Part shown: positions 22,301-35,545 of the stretch, in pieces
Layout: every line of letters begins with the position of its first letter
Numbering within the stretch: position 1 is the stretch's first letter
NCBI RefSeq assembly: GCF_034190915.1
Contig: NW_026947484.1
Span: 185,250,982 to 185,314,981 of the forward strand
Length of the DNA stretch: 64,000 bases
Reading direction: 5' to 3'
Origin: Cavia porcellus
Taxonomy: Eukaryota; Chordata; Mammalia; Rodentia; Caviidae
Position numbers and translations under genes: made by a program
The notes under the pieces: generated by a model
Databases searched by the model: none
The model's input: the letters and a program-made list of their open reading frames with translations, nothing else
What the model was told of the DNA's origin: nothing

Positions 22301-22905
22301 GATTTCTCTTATAATGCCTATATATAGTATTGTAACTTCTCTATCCTCATTACTATAATACAATTTTAGAGGTATTGATATGATATGCTTTCTTATTTTG
22401 GAGACAATTTAAGGCATATTTTCTCTTATCTTAAAATATCTGTCGGGGCTGGGGATTTAGCTCAGTGGCATAAGTACCTGCCTTGCAAGCAGTCAGTCAT
22501 GAGTTCGATCCCTGGTACCAGTAAAAAGGAAAAAGACAAAAAAAAAAAATATCTGTCCTCTGACACTTTGACACTTTTGGTAAATATATTGTTCAATAGT
22601 CAAGTGTTTACAAGTTTCTGGTTGTTTTGTATTACCTTATATGATTTCTAGTTTGATTACATTAATATGCAAGAACACATTCTGGTTATTTTTTATCCTG
22701 TGGCATTTCTAATTTAAGTTTTCGGAGAACACGATATTGTTTCATATCAAGATTCTGTTTATTTATACACCCACATGTGCTGTTCTTTTTCTTAATATTA
22801 GTGTATGATAATAGCACAGGTCTAGTATAAGTTTCTGGAATGTTGAAAATCAATTTTCCAGCATGATTTATTAAAGAGGCTCCTATGACTATGTTTGCCC
22901 AAAAA
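22301..22905 (-). mobile_element. Mosaic of ancient antisense L1 ORF2 pieces
   Basis: 22301-22432 and 22558-22690 resemble the post-endonuclease linker and match 17040-17290 in this window. 22700-22905 contains AATTTTCCAGCATGATTTATTAAAGAGGCT, the antisense of the NKW..W L1 motif region. The order is not that of one intact L1, so at least two fragments are joined. An ID SINE splits it. Confidence 0.5.
22445..22545 (+). mobile_element. ID-type SINE with perfect 12-bp target-site duplication
   Basis: GGGGCTGGGGATTTAGCTCAG carries the tRNA-derived pol III A box, and GAGTTCGATCCC matches the B box. An AAAAAGGAAAAAGAC-A(n) tail follows. AAAATATCTGTC is repeated exactly at 22433-22444 and 22546-22557. 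The element is full length and young by its intact boxes. It would be transcribed by RNA polymerase III and mobilised in trans by L1 (family knowledge). Confidence 0.9.
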
Positions 22906-24355
22906 GTTCATAAACACATAAAAACTATATAACACTGCCTTAAGCAACCAATGGGTCACAGAAGAAATTAAAGAAGAATTATATAATATTTACAACTGAA
23001 CAAAAATGCAAATACAACTTACCAGAACCTGTGAAACACAATGAGAACAGTCCTCTGAGGGAAATTTACAGCAGTGAATTCTCATATCAGGAAAAAAGAA
23101 CACCAATATTCCTCAAACTCTTTAATGAAATGGAACCCATTCACCCTAACTTGTTTCAGGAGACAAGTATTATCCTAATTCCAAAACCAGAAAAACACCC
23201 AGCCAAAAAAGAGAACTATGGACCTATCTCCCTAATGAACATAGATGCAAAAATCCTCAATAAAATACTAGCAAACAATGCAGCAAATCACCAAGATAAT
23301 TGTACACCATGACCAAGTAGGATTCATTCTAGGAATGCAGGGATGGTTCAACATATATGAATCAATAAATGTAATACATCATACTAACAGAGCCAAAAAC
23401 AAAAAATCACATGATCAACTCAATAGACATAGAAAAACATTTTTCCAATACCCATTCATGATAAAAAAAAACCCTAGACAAAATCAAAATAGATGGGTTC
23501 TACCCCAATCTGATAATAGTATTAATGACAAACCAATAGCCAATATCATACTAAGTGGGCAAAAAATGAAAGCTTTCACTGTAAAGTCACAAACAAGAGA
23601 AGGATATCCACTATCACCACTCCTGTTCAATGTAGTTCTGGAATCACTAGCCAGAGTAATCATACAAGAGAGAAAAATAAAAGGATTAAGGATAAGAAAG
23701 AAAGAAGTTAATTATTATTATTCACAAATGATATACTACTCTAAATAGAGGACCCCAATAAAACCTCCATCAAAGACTTCTAAACTCTATAAGCAAATTC
23801 AGCAGCGTAGCTGGTTACAAGATAGACACAAGTTAATAACATTCTTGTACACAAAAAATGAACTCACTGAGAAATTAGAAAAACTACCTCTTTCAAAATA
23901 ACATCCAAAATAATGAAATACTTAGGAATAAATCTAACAAAGGAAGAAAAAGATATACACATTAAAAATTACAGTACTCTTTTAAATAAAGAAATCAAAG
24001 GATACCAGAAAATGGAAAAATATTACTTACTCATGGATAAGAAGAACCAACATCATGAAAAGGGCCACAACCCTAAAACTGTTACACATATTTAATGCAA
24101 GCCTGATCAAAATACCATTAACATACCTCACAGATCTATAGAAATCATTCCTAAAATTCATCTGGAACCAGAAGAGACCTAGAATAGCAAAGGCAATCTT
24201 GGGCAACAAAGGCAATACAGGAGGCATCATAATTCTTGCCCCAAATTACACTACAAAGCTGTGATAATAAAATCAGGATGGTATTTGAAAATGAACAGAC
24301 CTGAAGACCAATGAAAGACAAAGAAGACACGGACATAACTACAAATGTATGAGCC
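22906..24355 (+). mobile_element. Sense L1 ORF2 fragment with internal deletion
   Basis: Starts in the endonuclease C-terminal region ([15 protein letters not shown] near 22950). At about 23095 it jumps from the HIRK region directly to the 'LKLFNEME' RT-start region, deleting several hundred bases. It then runs through the RT core to about 24350. Readable blocks are 23031-23312 ([20 protein letters not shown]) and 23278-23748 ([29 protein letters not shown]). The FADD core is degraded near 23725. No ORF1, UTRs or clear target-site duplication were seen. Confidence 0.8.
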
Positions 24356-24359
24356 ACTT

Positions 24360-24764
24360 TTTCCTATGGTGTTTGGCTGGAGTAGAAGACTCATTTTCAA
24401 CAAATCTGCTATTTTTCTAAGCCATTCTTTTAACTTGAAGGCAGATCCTAATTATAGTGTTTTACTTTCCACCTAGTGGTGTCTCTGGGTTTCCAATTTC
24501 TTCAGTAATAGACTGAACAAAAAAGACCAAGACAAAAACTGTAAAGCACTTACAAAAATGAGCTATAGAAAACAAACCCAACACAAAATAAAAAATAGTG
24601 TGTTATTCCTCACTCTTTGAGGACGATGGCTGGTCTGCCTCCTTCCCTCTGCTCATCATAGTTTTCTTATGAGAGTGTTACATAAATGTTTTATGATTTT
24701 CATATTTAATTTTCAGAAGAGATAGAGAAAATACTTTCATTTCATCTTCTTCGATATAAGTTTC
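24360..24764. other. No feature seen
   Basis: AT-rich, no long frame and no repeat recognised. Confidence 0.35.
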
Positions 24765-24850
24765 TGGGGACTTTTAAATAATTTTTATGCCCAGAACCCA
24801 CGCCGAATCTTTTCATCAGACCCTCTGGCATTTAAAAAATAATCTCATGG
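24765..24850. mobile_element. MER5-like (hAT-Charlie) DNA transposon relic
   Basis: CTGGGGACTTTTAAATAATT ... ATGCCCAGAACCCACGCC ... CATCAGACCCTCTGG ... TTTAAAAAATAA fits the palindromic MER5A/MER5B layout (GGGGAGCTTTTAAA, GATGCCC, CAGA.TCTCTGG). Identified from recall; partial and diverged. Confidence 0.45.
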
Positions 24851-26857
24851 TCAATTAACTAAGAAGTTGTTCTGCAGCTTTCATTACTTCCACCTACAGA
24901 TCTGCATTTCTAAACTTTGAGATTCAATTTATATCTTATAACTTGCAGCCGCCAGAATTCTCAATTGGGTGCACCACTTGGGTTAAATATTTCCAAAAGC
25001 AGGAAATACTTTATACAGGAATATTAATGCAAAGCTTGTTTTATAAATACCTTAATTTTGCTCCCTAGTGTCAGCAAGCTGTATGTTCACTATCAACTCT
25101 TCTTACTTTATAAAACAAGCTGCTTTGTAATTTAGTTGTATATGAATTGTGTGTGTGTGTGTATGTGTGTGTACAAGAGTAAAAATTTAACTGTTCGTGA
25201 TATAAGAAACCCTATCAATGTACACATTGGTTTCTAGGCAGAAGCTCATATGCATACATAAAAGAAAATTGACTTGTTCGTATAAAGAAAATACAATTAC
25301 AGAGCTTATGAGATTTATCCTCCCTTTATAATAAAGTACTACATCTGCATACTATTACCTGCATCATTAAAGTATGTCAGATCTTATCCTAAATTCTGTT
25401 TAATTGAAACACTAAATTTTATTTTTTTATGTTTTCGCCTTTCCATGTTACTATGGTAACTACTTTTTGATTTGAATGAAAATGGGAAAATACTTTGCAC
25501 CATTGTTTTTCATTATATTAATATAAATTGCATATTAGACTTACAATTAATTTCTATACCCAAATAAAAATGGAATATAATTTCTGTACAGTAAAATTCA
25601 TCCTTTTATACACAGAATTTTTACATATAGTTTCTTGGAGTTTTGACAGACACGTGCAGGGATTTAACAATCATACCAATCAGACTGTAGAAATATTTTG
25701 TCACCCCAAACTTTTCCTTCATGCTGTCTGTCTCTCGGTAGCCAATCCTTCACCATACATTTCTAGGAAACATTTATCTCCATGACACGAGTGACAGAAG
25801 GCTTCATAGGAGCTAAAATCCACCTCATATCCCTCTGCCTGGGGGAGAAAAATTTATTCAGTTTTTTAGCACATCCATAGTGGATACATTCCTCTGGTTA
25901 AGATGACAGAGTTTCTATTGCAGGTGAGGGTGAGCATTATCATTGGGAGACTGTAATCTTTTCTGAACACCAGCTGCTTCCTTCTCCAGACCTTCCCCAC
26001 AATCAAGGGCTCTCTCCCTTTCTGGGATCTCTCTTATGAGGCTGCTAGGGTGTACAACTCTAAATGCTCTGTGTGATAATTATACGAAGGCAAGATTTTC
26101 GCTGTAGTTTTAGAAATCATAAATGTCTTGAAAGCACTTGATAAATACTATATATCCTTATCATTAAACATGTAGAAAAATATGGGCACCTAAATAAGCA
26201 CATAACTACTCATAATCATTATGATCACTTATCTGTCCTGAATATGTTCAGATTTTGGTTGTCTTTCTTGTAAATATAAGAATATATAATGGAGAAATGT
26301 AAATCAGCTTTAACAATGAATTTATATTTGAGGTTCATGATTCAACTTCTGAGAATCACTAGGCGATCATATGAGGAAGTTGGTTCGGACTTTAGAAAAG
26401 TACTGTGAAGAAAAGCAAAGAAACTCTGAAGTCAGAAGACAAAGGCAAATGACAGTGTGTCAGGAGGCTGTACTACTTCCAACAGAACTTTTCTAAGATC
26501 TGCTCATAACGATGTTTATACATGTCAAATTCTTCTGCACTTACAGAAAGCCAGGAATGTTACCTTGTATCAAAAATTCCAGGCACTTTCCTGGATGTGA
26601 AGGTCAAATTCAATATTTATTTTATCTGACTTTCAGGTGTAGTGATAGCTATGAATTCTGAAGTAAATGGCAAAAATTCTGTTAACATTTTTCATCAAAA
26701 TTCTCCCAATTAGACATTCACATATTGAGGAGATCCAACAGGTCGCTTTTGTTGCTGAATCTACCATTTGCTATGCTTTTTAAAATCTTTATCATGAATT
26801 ATCCCTTTAGAAAAAATTATTTTCTTGCCTGAGTCTAGAGTTCACAGTCCTTCTGCA
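24851..26857. other. Unique AT-rich DNA with a short (TG)n tract
   Basis: Contains (TG)n at 25148-25172 and nothing else I can support. Frames are at most 85 codons (25528-25785) and look random. Confidence 0.4.
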
Positions 26858-27070
26858 GTTTTCTTTCTTCTTTCTCTTTTCCTTCTTTTTCTTTTTTGTT
26901 TGTTTCTTTCTTTTTCTTATTCTTTATTTCTTCTTTCCCTCCCACCCTCTGTCCCTTCCTTTTTGCCGGCCTGCTTTTCTTCCTTTTCTTTATAGTTTCC
27001 TTCTTTCCTTCTATCTTTCTCCCCTTCCCTCTCCCTCTTCTTATCTTTTCCTTCTCTTTCCTCTTCTCTT
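26858..27070 (+). repeat. Polypyrimidine (CTTT/CCTT) tract
   Basis: About 210 bp of almost pure pyrimidine with TTTC, TTCC and CCCT motifs, interrupted briefly by GTTTGTTT and GCCGGCC. Such tracts can form triplex/H-DNA; no functional claim. Confidence 0.85.
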
Positions 27071-27265
27071 GTTAATGGTTTGGAGGTTTATCCCTGGGAT
27101 TGTCACTCTTCTACATCTATAGACCTTCTAACTTTTTTTTTTTAATTTTAGAAGCTCCCACTAAATTATAAAGATGCCTAGAATAGTCTCAGACTTGTGA
27201 TGCTCCGCCTTAGCCTCAGAGAGTGCAGGGAGATAGATCTATGCCAATTTCCCCATCTGTTTTGT
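27071..27265 (-). mobile_element. Degraded B1-dID-like SINE, antisense
   Basis: A TTATCCCTGGGATTGTCA ID-like tail, then a T-rich linker, then ATAGTCTCAGACTTGTGATG...CTTAGCCTCAGAGAGTGCAG, the antisense of a B1/7SL body. Same order as the composite at 17520. Boundaries are approximate. Confidence 0.45.
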
Positions 27266-27659
27266 ACTTTCAGTATCTGTTCACAGAGACTGCCCTATAT
27301 TCTTTTGAAATGTGGCTTTCATTGCAATATTTCATTCTTTATAACAATAAAATTACTGGACTAAAATAAACTCTTTACAGAACTCAATGGCAAGAATAGG
27401 AAAGAATTTTCTACCAATAGTTGAACAGAATATTAAAATATAGATATTAGTTTATCACTTCTGTTGATCGTGTTTTCTTATTAAGATGGAATGGTAGATG
27501 TGGAATATCACAATTTGATATATGTATAAGTTGTTTAAAATATTTCAATTAAATACATTGATAGCATTAAGTTTATTTTAACAATTGTTTGAGATGAATT
27601 ACATATAAATAATTTATGATGTCAAAAATTTCTATATTTATATTTTCAAAATACTTAAT

Positions 27660-27815
27660 TTTTTGTATTATTGAGACAGAGTCTCACACTGTGCAGTTGA
27701 GGCTGGCCTTGAGCTCACTTTGTAGCCTACACTGTGCTCAACCTCACAGTGATTCCTCTGCCTCAGCTTCCCAAGTACTGGATTACAGATGTGTGCCGCC
27801 ACACACATCTTAGCC
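27660..27815 (-). mobile_element. B1 SINE, antisense
   Basis: TTGAGACAGAGTCTCACACT, GAGGCTGGCCTTGAGCTCAC, CTGCCTCAGCTTCCCAAGTA and GGATTACAGATGTGTGCC are the antisense of the 7SL-derived B1 body. The upstream T-rich bases are its A tail. Diverged but nearly full length, with room for the internal B1 duplication. Confidence 0.85.
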
Positions 27816-27829
27816 CAGTAGTTTTTGAA

Positions 27830-28620
27830 TCAAAATTTACCCCATATATTGTTTTGATCAATATTACAAGTTCTTCATTTTACTATTTTTTCCACATTTT
27901 ATGATCATTTTACATATTACTAATGTTCTAATACTAATGGTATTACATTACTAATACATCTTTACTTTAATATTTATAAACAAATATTTGCTAAAAATTA
28001 TGATTTCTAATAATTATACATCATCATTATTCATAGATGTGCCATTATCTTGTAAATAATTTTCCAAAAAATTTACTACAGAATACAATAAACTTCCTCT
28101 GACACTACATGGCAATACACATCATTTATCTGATTTTTAACAATCATCTGGTTTTATTCAGTTACATGTGTATATGAAATAAAAAGATGTCAGGCACTGA
28201 ACATCTTTTCTACAAGGATTTTTCTTTATGATTCATGAGCATTTTAGGGGATATTTTACCATATGGTGAAAAATTGCAGTCTTAGCACTTTCTTTTAAAT
28301 GTTTAACCCTTATAGAGAGAATAAGCTGAGTTATTTTACAGAATATTTAGGTTCAAATATGGATTACATCTTGTACTACTTTTGGAAAGTCAGTTACTAC
28401 AATGTTAATCAACACTTACATGAGACAATGAGTTCAAAATAGCTCCCTCATGGATAATTGGCAATGTATGTTATCAAACCTGGGCACAGATTTTAATTTG
28501 TGCCCAGAATTGTCACATTTTAGCTCTTTCTTATTATCTTTTCTTATGGTCTTTTGTATATGGTATAATAAACTATAAGGTATGGTGCTTAGTGAAATTC
28601 ATTTTTAATTTTGTGTGCTA
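27830..28620. other. AT-rich DNA without a supported feature
   Basis: Possible MIR-like similarity at 28350-28400 was too weak to call. No frame of note. Confidence 0.35.
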
Positions 28621-28629
28621 GGACTTGTA

Positions 28630-28800
28630 TCCTTTGTGATTTACAAGATACAGAAAATTAGACAAGTTATATAGTGTTTCTGTGTTCAGTTTCCTCATTC
28701 TTACATGGACAACGTTACATTTTAGTTAACTAAAACCCTAGAGTTAATATGTCTAACATAAATACAGTAGTGCATTATCTATAATGACCACTCAAAAATT
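28630..28800 (+). mobile_element. MIR-like ancient SINE
   Basis: GACAAGTTATATAGTGTTTC followed by CAGTTTCCTCATTCTTACATGGACAA follows the MIR core (GGGCAAGTCACTTAACCTCT ... CAGTTTCCTCATCTGTAAAA). The downstream bases also track the MIR 3' part. Identification is by recall of the MIR consensus. Confidence 0.55.
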
Positions 28801-31800
28801 AACTGCTATTATTATTTAATAATATTGTAAACTTTTCTTATATGGCTGCTAATTCTGGTTCTGTGTGTTTCTCTTTTTTCTTAAAAGAAATTTAAGGTAA
28901 AAAAGTTTTTTTTTAATTTTGTTAATGTAGGAATCCATTAAGTCAATTATGCATCTGGTTACCTAGATAGAAGTTGATCCTTAAATAATGGAACATGTAA
29001 TAACCAATATATTTTTTAAGTATTCAGTAATGTTAAAAGTATAGAGATAATTACAACTTAATTAAGAGTAGGTTTAATCTATTAGAATAATAAGTATAGG
29101 TCATATAATGCTTTAGTCTAATTGTCTGATTAATTGGATGTCACATATTTGAACAGTTTAACTGATATTTGGGATTAAAGATTATACACATATTCATACA
29201 AAAATAGAGATAATTATCATACTTCTGTACATTTGGGGTTATCTTTCTCAAATCTGTAAATACAAAGCCAAAAACATTAACTTGCTGAGAGTAACTGTAA
29301 GTAGACTACTTAAATTTTCAATTAAAAAAAGAAAACATTTTAAAGAATGTGTATAAACTTCAGAACTAAAGATTTTCTTCTAGCATTATTTTTCTTTTTT
29401 TTTGTGAATAAACTTAAATTCCTAGTCCTAGACATTAAGAAGCTATTCAATTTAATGGGGGAAGGGAAGAGTAGGAAGAGAGAAGATTAGAAAGGCTTCA
29501 TCAATGGGGATTAAAGATATCTGTAAGAATTTCTTATGTCCTGTTTCACAGAAGGACAACTATAGATAATGATGTGGACTGTTTCAAAATATCTAGAGGA
29601 AAGAGTTTTGGGCAATTCCACCATAGAGCAATGATATATATGTAAGGAGATACAGTTTACTTGATTTGAACACCACACAGGTGCTATATGTGAATATATA
29701 TGAAATACAATTTATATATGTATATATATGAAATATAGCATCGTGCAGCTTCCCATAAATATGTACTTTTATATAAATAAAATTAATAATAAATAATATA
29801 GAGGTATAGAAACAAAGATGTGCCATTCTAATTTGCCATGGTTTTGACCTAAGATGGCTATGCAATCCAAGTAAGAAGATAAATGTCTTCTGACTTTTTT
29901 GAGTAATATAATTACAGTTATTATCCTTTAGTAGCTTTAGCTAGCATTTCAGAAATTTTCCCTACATTTTCAATCTGTGTCACCGTTCAAACATGTGATA
30001 TCTTGTTGAAACTTGTAAAATGCTAATGCACATTAGTTTGATGCAAAAAAATGTTACAGTATAAGGAAATGTACCAGCTTTCCAATTTTTTAACATTATG
30101 TGATGATAGCAATTTTTGAATATATACAATATGTTATGAACAGTCAGAAAATACCTAATAACCCTCAATGTATATTTAGCTAAACCTGTAATTCATAAGT
30201 AACTAAAATTAGTCTGAAAATCACATTATTCATGAAAGGAATTGTTTTGATCATCAGTTACTGTCCTTCAGTAAGTATTGTCCATCAGTGCTACCTAAGT
30301 ATGGGTAGCAAGTAGAAAATCATAGTATGTTAATGTACATTTAATGTTGGCTCACCTAAATTTACTCTTTACATGGAAGAATGAAAATATATTCAAATTC
30401 CATACAATGTAAAGTGGTGAAATTACATAAAATTTGAAATGCCAGAACATAAATAGCAGATATCAATACTGGTCATATACAATTTTTCAGCCTTAAATCA
30501 ATCAAAAAATATGCAAAATAAGTAAGGTAGACTGCTAAGCACACTTGACCATATTTATGAATTATTCTTAAAAGATTAAAATTTTAAATCCTAAAATCTT
30601 TCAGAAAAAAATATCTAATTGTATTTTTGTAGTAATAGCTACATATTGTCTGTCACAGCAATGTTGTCATAATTTGAAAAACAGAAAAGCACCTAAAAGA
30701 ATTTTATTGGATAAGGTATGATTTATCCACACATGTACATTATAAAACATCATGCAAATGTTATATTTAAAATTTTAAAAATTGGCATAAAATTTTGATA
30801 TGGTTTTAGTTTTAAAACTACAAAATTACATAAACATGAAACCACAATTTTATAAATTATAAAGGTTGCTACTATTCATGCTGTTCAGTATCACAGCACT
30901 TTTCACAGCAAAGACGATGTGCTTGATTTAAGTCTCAGAATATGAATAAATAACAAGGACTACATTAAGTACTTAAGCAAACTGATTAAGTACTTAAGAA
31001 AAATCACATCATTTTGCTTTTCAGAGTCATACAAAAGAGAAAAGAGAACTATACTTTGTAACTAATTATTACTAGTAAGACAATCTCTCATAAAAATGAG
31101 AAACCTCCCATTTTGTTCTTGTTCAGTTATGCTCGACTGTGGAATAAATTGTGCACAGATGAATTTCTCATACACATGACTATACCTGTGTTTCTTAAAA
31201 CAATGAAAAGTCAGTAGGCTCAATGTTAAAAAATGATTGAATCGCCACAGTAACACAGACAACATGTAGCTATAGTTTTATATTTTAGCAGTCCTAGGAT
31301 GGATGCATCTGGAAATTGGTTAGATTATTTGCTATTTGATTAATAAAGAAAATGGAAAGACTAACACATTTCTTCATTGAAGTAAAAAGAGAAAATCATA
31401 TTTCCTTGACATTAAAGATGCAATAATTTCAACCATCAGATTTTATGTTTATCCTGAACAAGATTTTGTAGCATGCATGTTTATAAATTTTGCACAATAT
31501 TAAGGGTTTCAGAATTCCCAGTAAATATGATCACTTTTCTAATGCTAACTTCCAAACCAATTGCAAAAGAGAAGAAAGCCAAACTTAGATTAAAATGTTA
31601 AATTTGTCACGCTAAAGCATGAACTGTACAACAACCAAGTGAGGAGGAAGTGAAACGATTATCCAAATTTATTCAATTTGTACCCTATTTTATTACTGGA
31701 CCTGATAGGAAACTATTACTATTGTTCATAGGAACCGACCTTCATCACTGAGCTTAAAGCAAGATTTAAAGTAGAGGAGAGAGTGCAAAGGCAGGTAAGA

Positions 31801-32869
31801 GTTAGCAGTACAGTCGTCACATGGTGTTCCTGTTTTCAATAGGAATAATTATGATGTGACAGAAGTCGAGTGAATTACAGCATTCATCATAACAAAGAGA
31901 TCATAGTTTTCCTTATTACATATTTTTTTTAGTTTTTCATATAAAGAAAATGCAGTCAATCATAACCAACTTTTATTCTTTACATGCTACTATATATTAT
32001 TTTTGCTTCGGATTCTTTGAATAAAGCTTTAGAGAGAAAATGAAACTAAAATAATTGTGAGAAAATGTTAGTTTTGCTGAAAATCTTCTGATTCTTTCAA
32101 TAAAGATTGCTATTTAAAAAGGCATTTGTATTAAACACATTACATAGAGCAGGTGGAAAGATAATATGGATTGGTATTTACATCAAAATATATTATATTG
32201 CCAAAAGGTGATAGTCATTCCCAAAGTAAATTTTCTGCCCGAGTAAATTTAATTACAGCACCGTTCTGGGTCACAGCATAGGATTTTATTTTTATTCCTA
32301 ATATTTTAAACGCTTTCTGATAGTCTTTCTAGCTTCACTGGGTACTTTGTTTATCCTCTGTCCTCTATTCTCTGAGTACATATTAAGGAGAAAAGGAGGA
32401 AGAAATCCATAGAAATTCTTCCAAAAATCTGCCTATTGTTTCTCTTATTAAACGGACACATTTATGACACATCCATAAAATGCTTCACTGGTGTGATTGC
32501 TAATTGCAATCCAGGTTGAGATGTTCTGTGAGAAATCAACCAAGAAATAAATAAAATGCACCTTCACTTTTTCTGTAGGTACTATGCTCTTTCATCTAAC
32601 ATGTTGTCCTTTGTAGAAACATATTTTTAGACAACATAACAATTTTTAACTTGTGACTTAGCAAATATTGGCTGAATTCTTTCTGTTCTATATTTTGCAT
32701 CCTAACAAAACAAATAAATTTAGGCTCATTAGAGTATATATTCCATTCTATTCGATTAGTGATTGTTCCTGAAATCTAAAATATTGTCAAAGTGACTGTA
32801 AAGGTGACTGTATTCCTTTCATTGACACAAATATTTGATTTGTGTGAACACATACACACAAGCACATGA
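28801..32869. other. Unique AT-rich DNA, no gene seen
   Basis: About 4 kb with no recognised repeat or open frame over 90 codons. An AAAGGCAGGTAAGAG motif at 31787-31801 is a good splice-donor match but has no coding or conserved context visible here. Confidence 0.35.
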
Positions 32870-32893
32870 TGTGTGTGTGTGTGTGTTGTGTGT
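32870..32893 (+). repeat. (TG)n microsatellite
   Basis: Short TG run with one TTG interruption, about 170 bp upstream of a longer one. Confidence 0.85.
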
Positions 32894-33047
32894 CTCAGTG
32901 ATAAAAATGTGATTAATACAGTAGATAAGAGGGAGCACATCATTTTATGTTATTTTTCTTCCCAATGCAACATAAACTCCCTCTCTTTAACTGCTAGGGC
33001 CCAGGGATATACTGCTTAGAATTAATTCCATTCACGACTTCTGGTGC

Positions 33048-33058
33048 AAGGATGTGTT

Positions 33059-33110
<52 letters not shown>

Positions 33111-33122
33111 TGTGTGTGTGTA
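33048..33122 (+). repeat. Long (TG)n microsatellite
   Basis: About 60 bp of TG dinucleotides (33063-33122) with single CG and AG interruptions. Alternating purine-pyrimidine DNA of this length can adopt Z-form; no gene nearby. Confidence 0.9.
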
Positions 33123-35394
33123 GTTTGTGAGGCGGTGTTCTTTAGTGTGGATGTTTCTGTTCACTGTATCCATGTGTGAGTAATTTACCCCTTCCACAAC
33201 TCTTTAAGCGTTCCGTTTTACACCTAGGCTGCTTTTGCCACTATGCCTGAGAAGCAGAAAGGAGGCCGACTTCTTTCTCTTTTCCATATCAGAATAAAAC
33301 AAATGAAGTTACAGTTGCACTCATTTTCTGGTGCTGTTCTAATTGAATTTGTATTTTATTTTTTGGCTCCAGAAAGTAAGTTCGTCTGAGATCATTATGT
33401 CAGTGTGGTTTCCAAGATCTAGACACAGTGAACAGAAAGACTCTTTTCTTCCACACAGTTTATCATATTTATCATATTTTATAGATTGCTGCACCTGCTC
33501 CTTACACCGATAAATAAAAGTAAGAGTTAACTTTGTGTTTGCAATGAAATCTTGTGACTGTTGTTTGTCTGAATGTTTTCTTATAAGAACCATTGATGGC
33601 ACAGTATAATAACACCTCTAGTGCTTTTAAAAATTAACCAAAAAACAGGTAAACTGATAATAAAGCATTATTCTTAGAAATGGGTTTCTATTTCTGTTTG
33701 AGAAAGCAAAGCTAGGAAGAGCATTGGAATAGGAAATCTTTGGAATCATAAATAATACTGAATTCTGGTTTTGAGAGTCCTGCAGATCAGAGGTGGAGGC
33801 AGAATAAACAGCAGTTATGGGCTAGAAATAAATACTGGTTTACAAACTGCAACCACTAACCTGTCCTGTAGCTGCTAATCTGAGGAAAATATGCAGCTAA
33901 CACTAACCCAAGCTTTACCAAAAGATCAGTGAGACCAAAGACATTACACAAACCTTGGCGTCTGAATATTTCATTTCAAAGTATCTGCAAAACAGAAGAT
34001 TCACGAACAAGTTAGACCAAAGGAAAAAAGAAAATGAAGAAAATTAAGGTCAGTTGTAAAGACGTTCCACACACAGAAATATGAGGTACATATTTAAGTT
34101 CAGCAATGGTGTACTTTTTAATAAACAAAGCTGTGAAGATTTTGATTGACTGAAATAAACAGGCAACATGATTAAATTAAGACACAAGAGAGTAAGATAA
34201 ATGTTGCTGGAGGGAATAAGGGAAAAATAAATCATGAAATAAATAATATTGGAGATCTAAAGGATAAAAGTGAAATTTCATCAGAGAAAAAAGATAATAA
34301 AAACAAAACCTGAAGAAATTAATAACATGGAAAAATCTGTGTATAAAGATTTAAACAATTCACTCTTTCTGCATGCCTTCTGCTATCTTAGAGTTATGAC
34401 ATCTGTCCTATTTTTGCATCCTATGACATTTACCCATTAATCCCTCTAAATATCATTAAGGTTTTGTTTATGAAGCTTATGTCTTATTTTATCATGGATG
34501 CTATTCACAATATTTTCTTAATGCTTTTGTGTACAAAGATATATTTTTGCTACCTGATTTTTCCAGTCAATATAAATAGTATATGCTGGCCCACAGAAAA
34601 TACTACAAAGCATGTATGTGTCTCTGAGTTATTTAAAGTGTAAGAATTAGTTATCCCAAACCATCAACACATGTGGATCCTTGACGTTGTTTCTTCATTA
34701 TGCTTTTAGGGACATCAGAGAGATTAAACCCTGTTACTAATCTTTTCAAGAAAGGAGGTAAGCTATGAATTGAGATCCTTAAACATTGCATTGAGTGCTG
34801 GAGACATTGAGATAACAGAAAATTTGAATTTGAACAAAGCTAAAATAAATGAAGTCCAAGAATACTAAACATCTAAAAGAGTACATCTCAAAATAGGTCT
34901 TTATTTTCCTCCTTTAAGAGCCTTATGAAATCAAATTATATCACAGTCCCCTTAAAAATGCTACATGGGCATGCTTTAATTATGCTGAAGATGCTACCCA
35001 TTCCAGATATTATATATTTTTTAAACTATAATCTCTCCTGCCTTTTAGATATTTCTGTTTTCTGGAAGATCCTTTCCAAACTTCAATTGTTTATCATCGT
35101 GTAGCTCTCTGTGTTAATATCATCTTGTTATTTTACGTGCAGTCTAAATGGAGTATGTGCAAATATATGGCTTTATTTATTTATGAAAAAATTATTCCTA
35201 CATTACAATAATTCTCCTTTTGATTTTGTGCTGTCTTTGACTAAATGTTCTGCATACAAGTGAAACATAAAATGTCAAAATTTAAAATATTTCCCCATGA
35301 AGTTAGTTCCTATTTGATGCCTCCAGTATTAATTATTGAGACTACAATCAACAAGAATTCTGAAATTGGAGATGATAGAATAAAAATAATCTCC
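33123..35394. other. Unique AT-rich DNA, no gene seen
   Basis: No frame above 87 codons and no repeat recognised. An antisense frame through the TG repeat is an artefact (TH dipeptides). Confidence 0.35.
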
Positions 35395-35540
35395 CTGAAG
35401 TGGGCATGAGGGTATAATTCCAGCATTTAGGAGACTGAGAATAAAGGATCACCATGAATTCCAGGCCAGCCTGGGTTACACAGGAGATGCAAGGCCAGAC
35501 TGAACTACACGGTGAGATTCTGTCTCAGAAAAACAAACGT
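35395..35540 (+). mobile_element. B1 SINE, sense
   Basis: GTGGGCATGAGGGTATAATT opens a 7SL-type body. The middle has GAATTCCAGGCCAGCCTGGG, then a second related segment AAGGCCAGACTGAACTACAC, and GGTGAGATTCTGTCTCAG before AAAAACAAAC. The repeated GGCCAG..CT..TACAC segment is the internal duplication typical of B1. Confidence 0.85.
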
Positions 35541-35545
35541 TCTTT

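Noticed and set aside
28340..28400. Second MIR
   Set aside because: Only a weak match to the core (TTGGAAAGTCAGTTACT); not enough to call.
32994..33197. Minus-strand frame with TH repeats
   Set aside because: Artefact of the (TG)n microsatellite.
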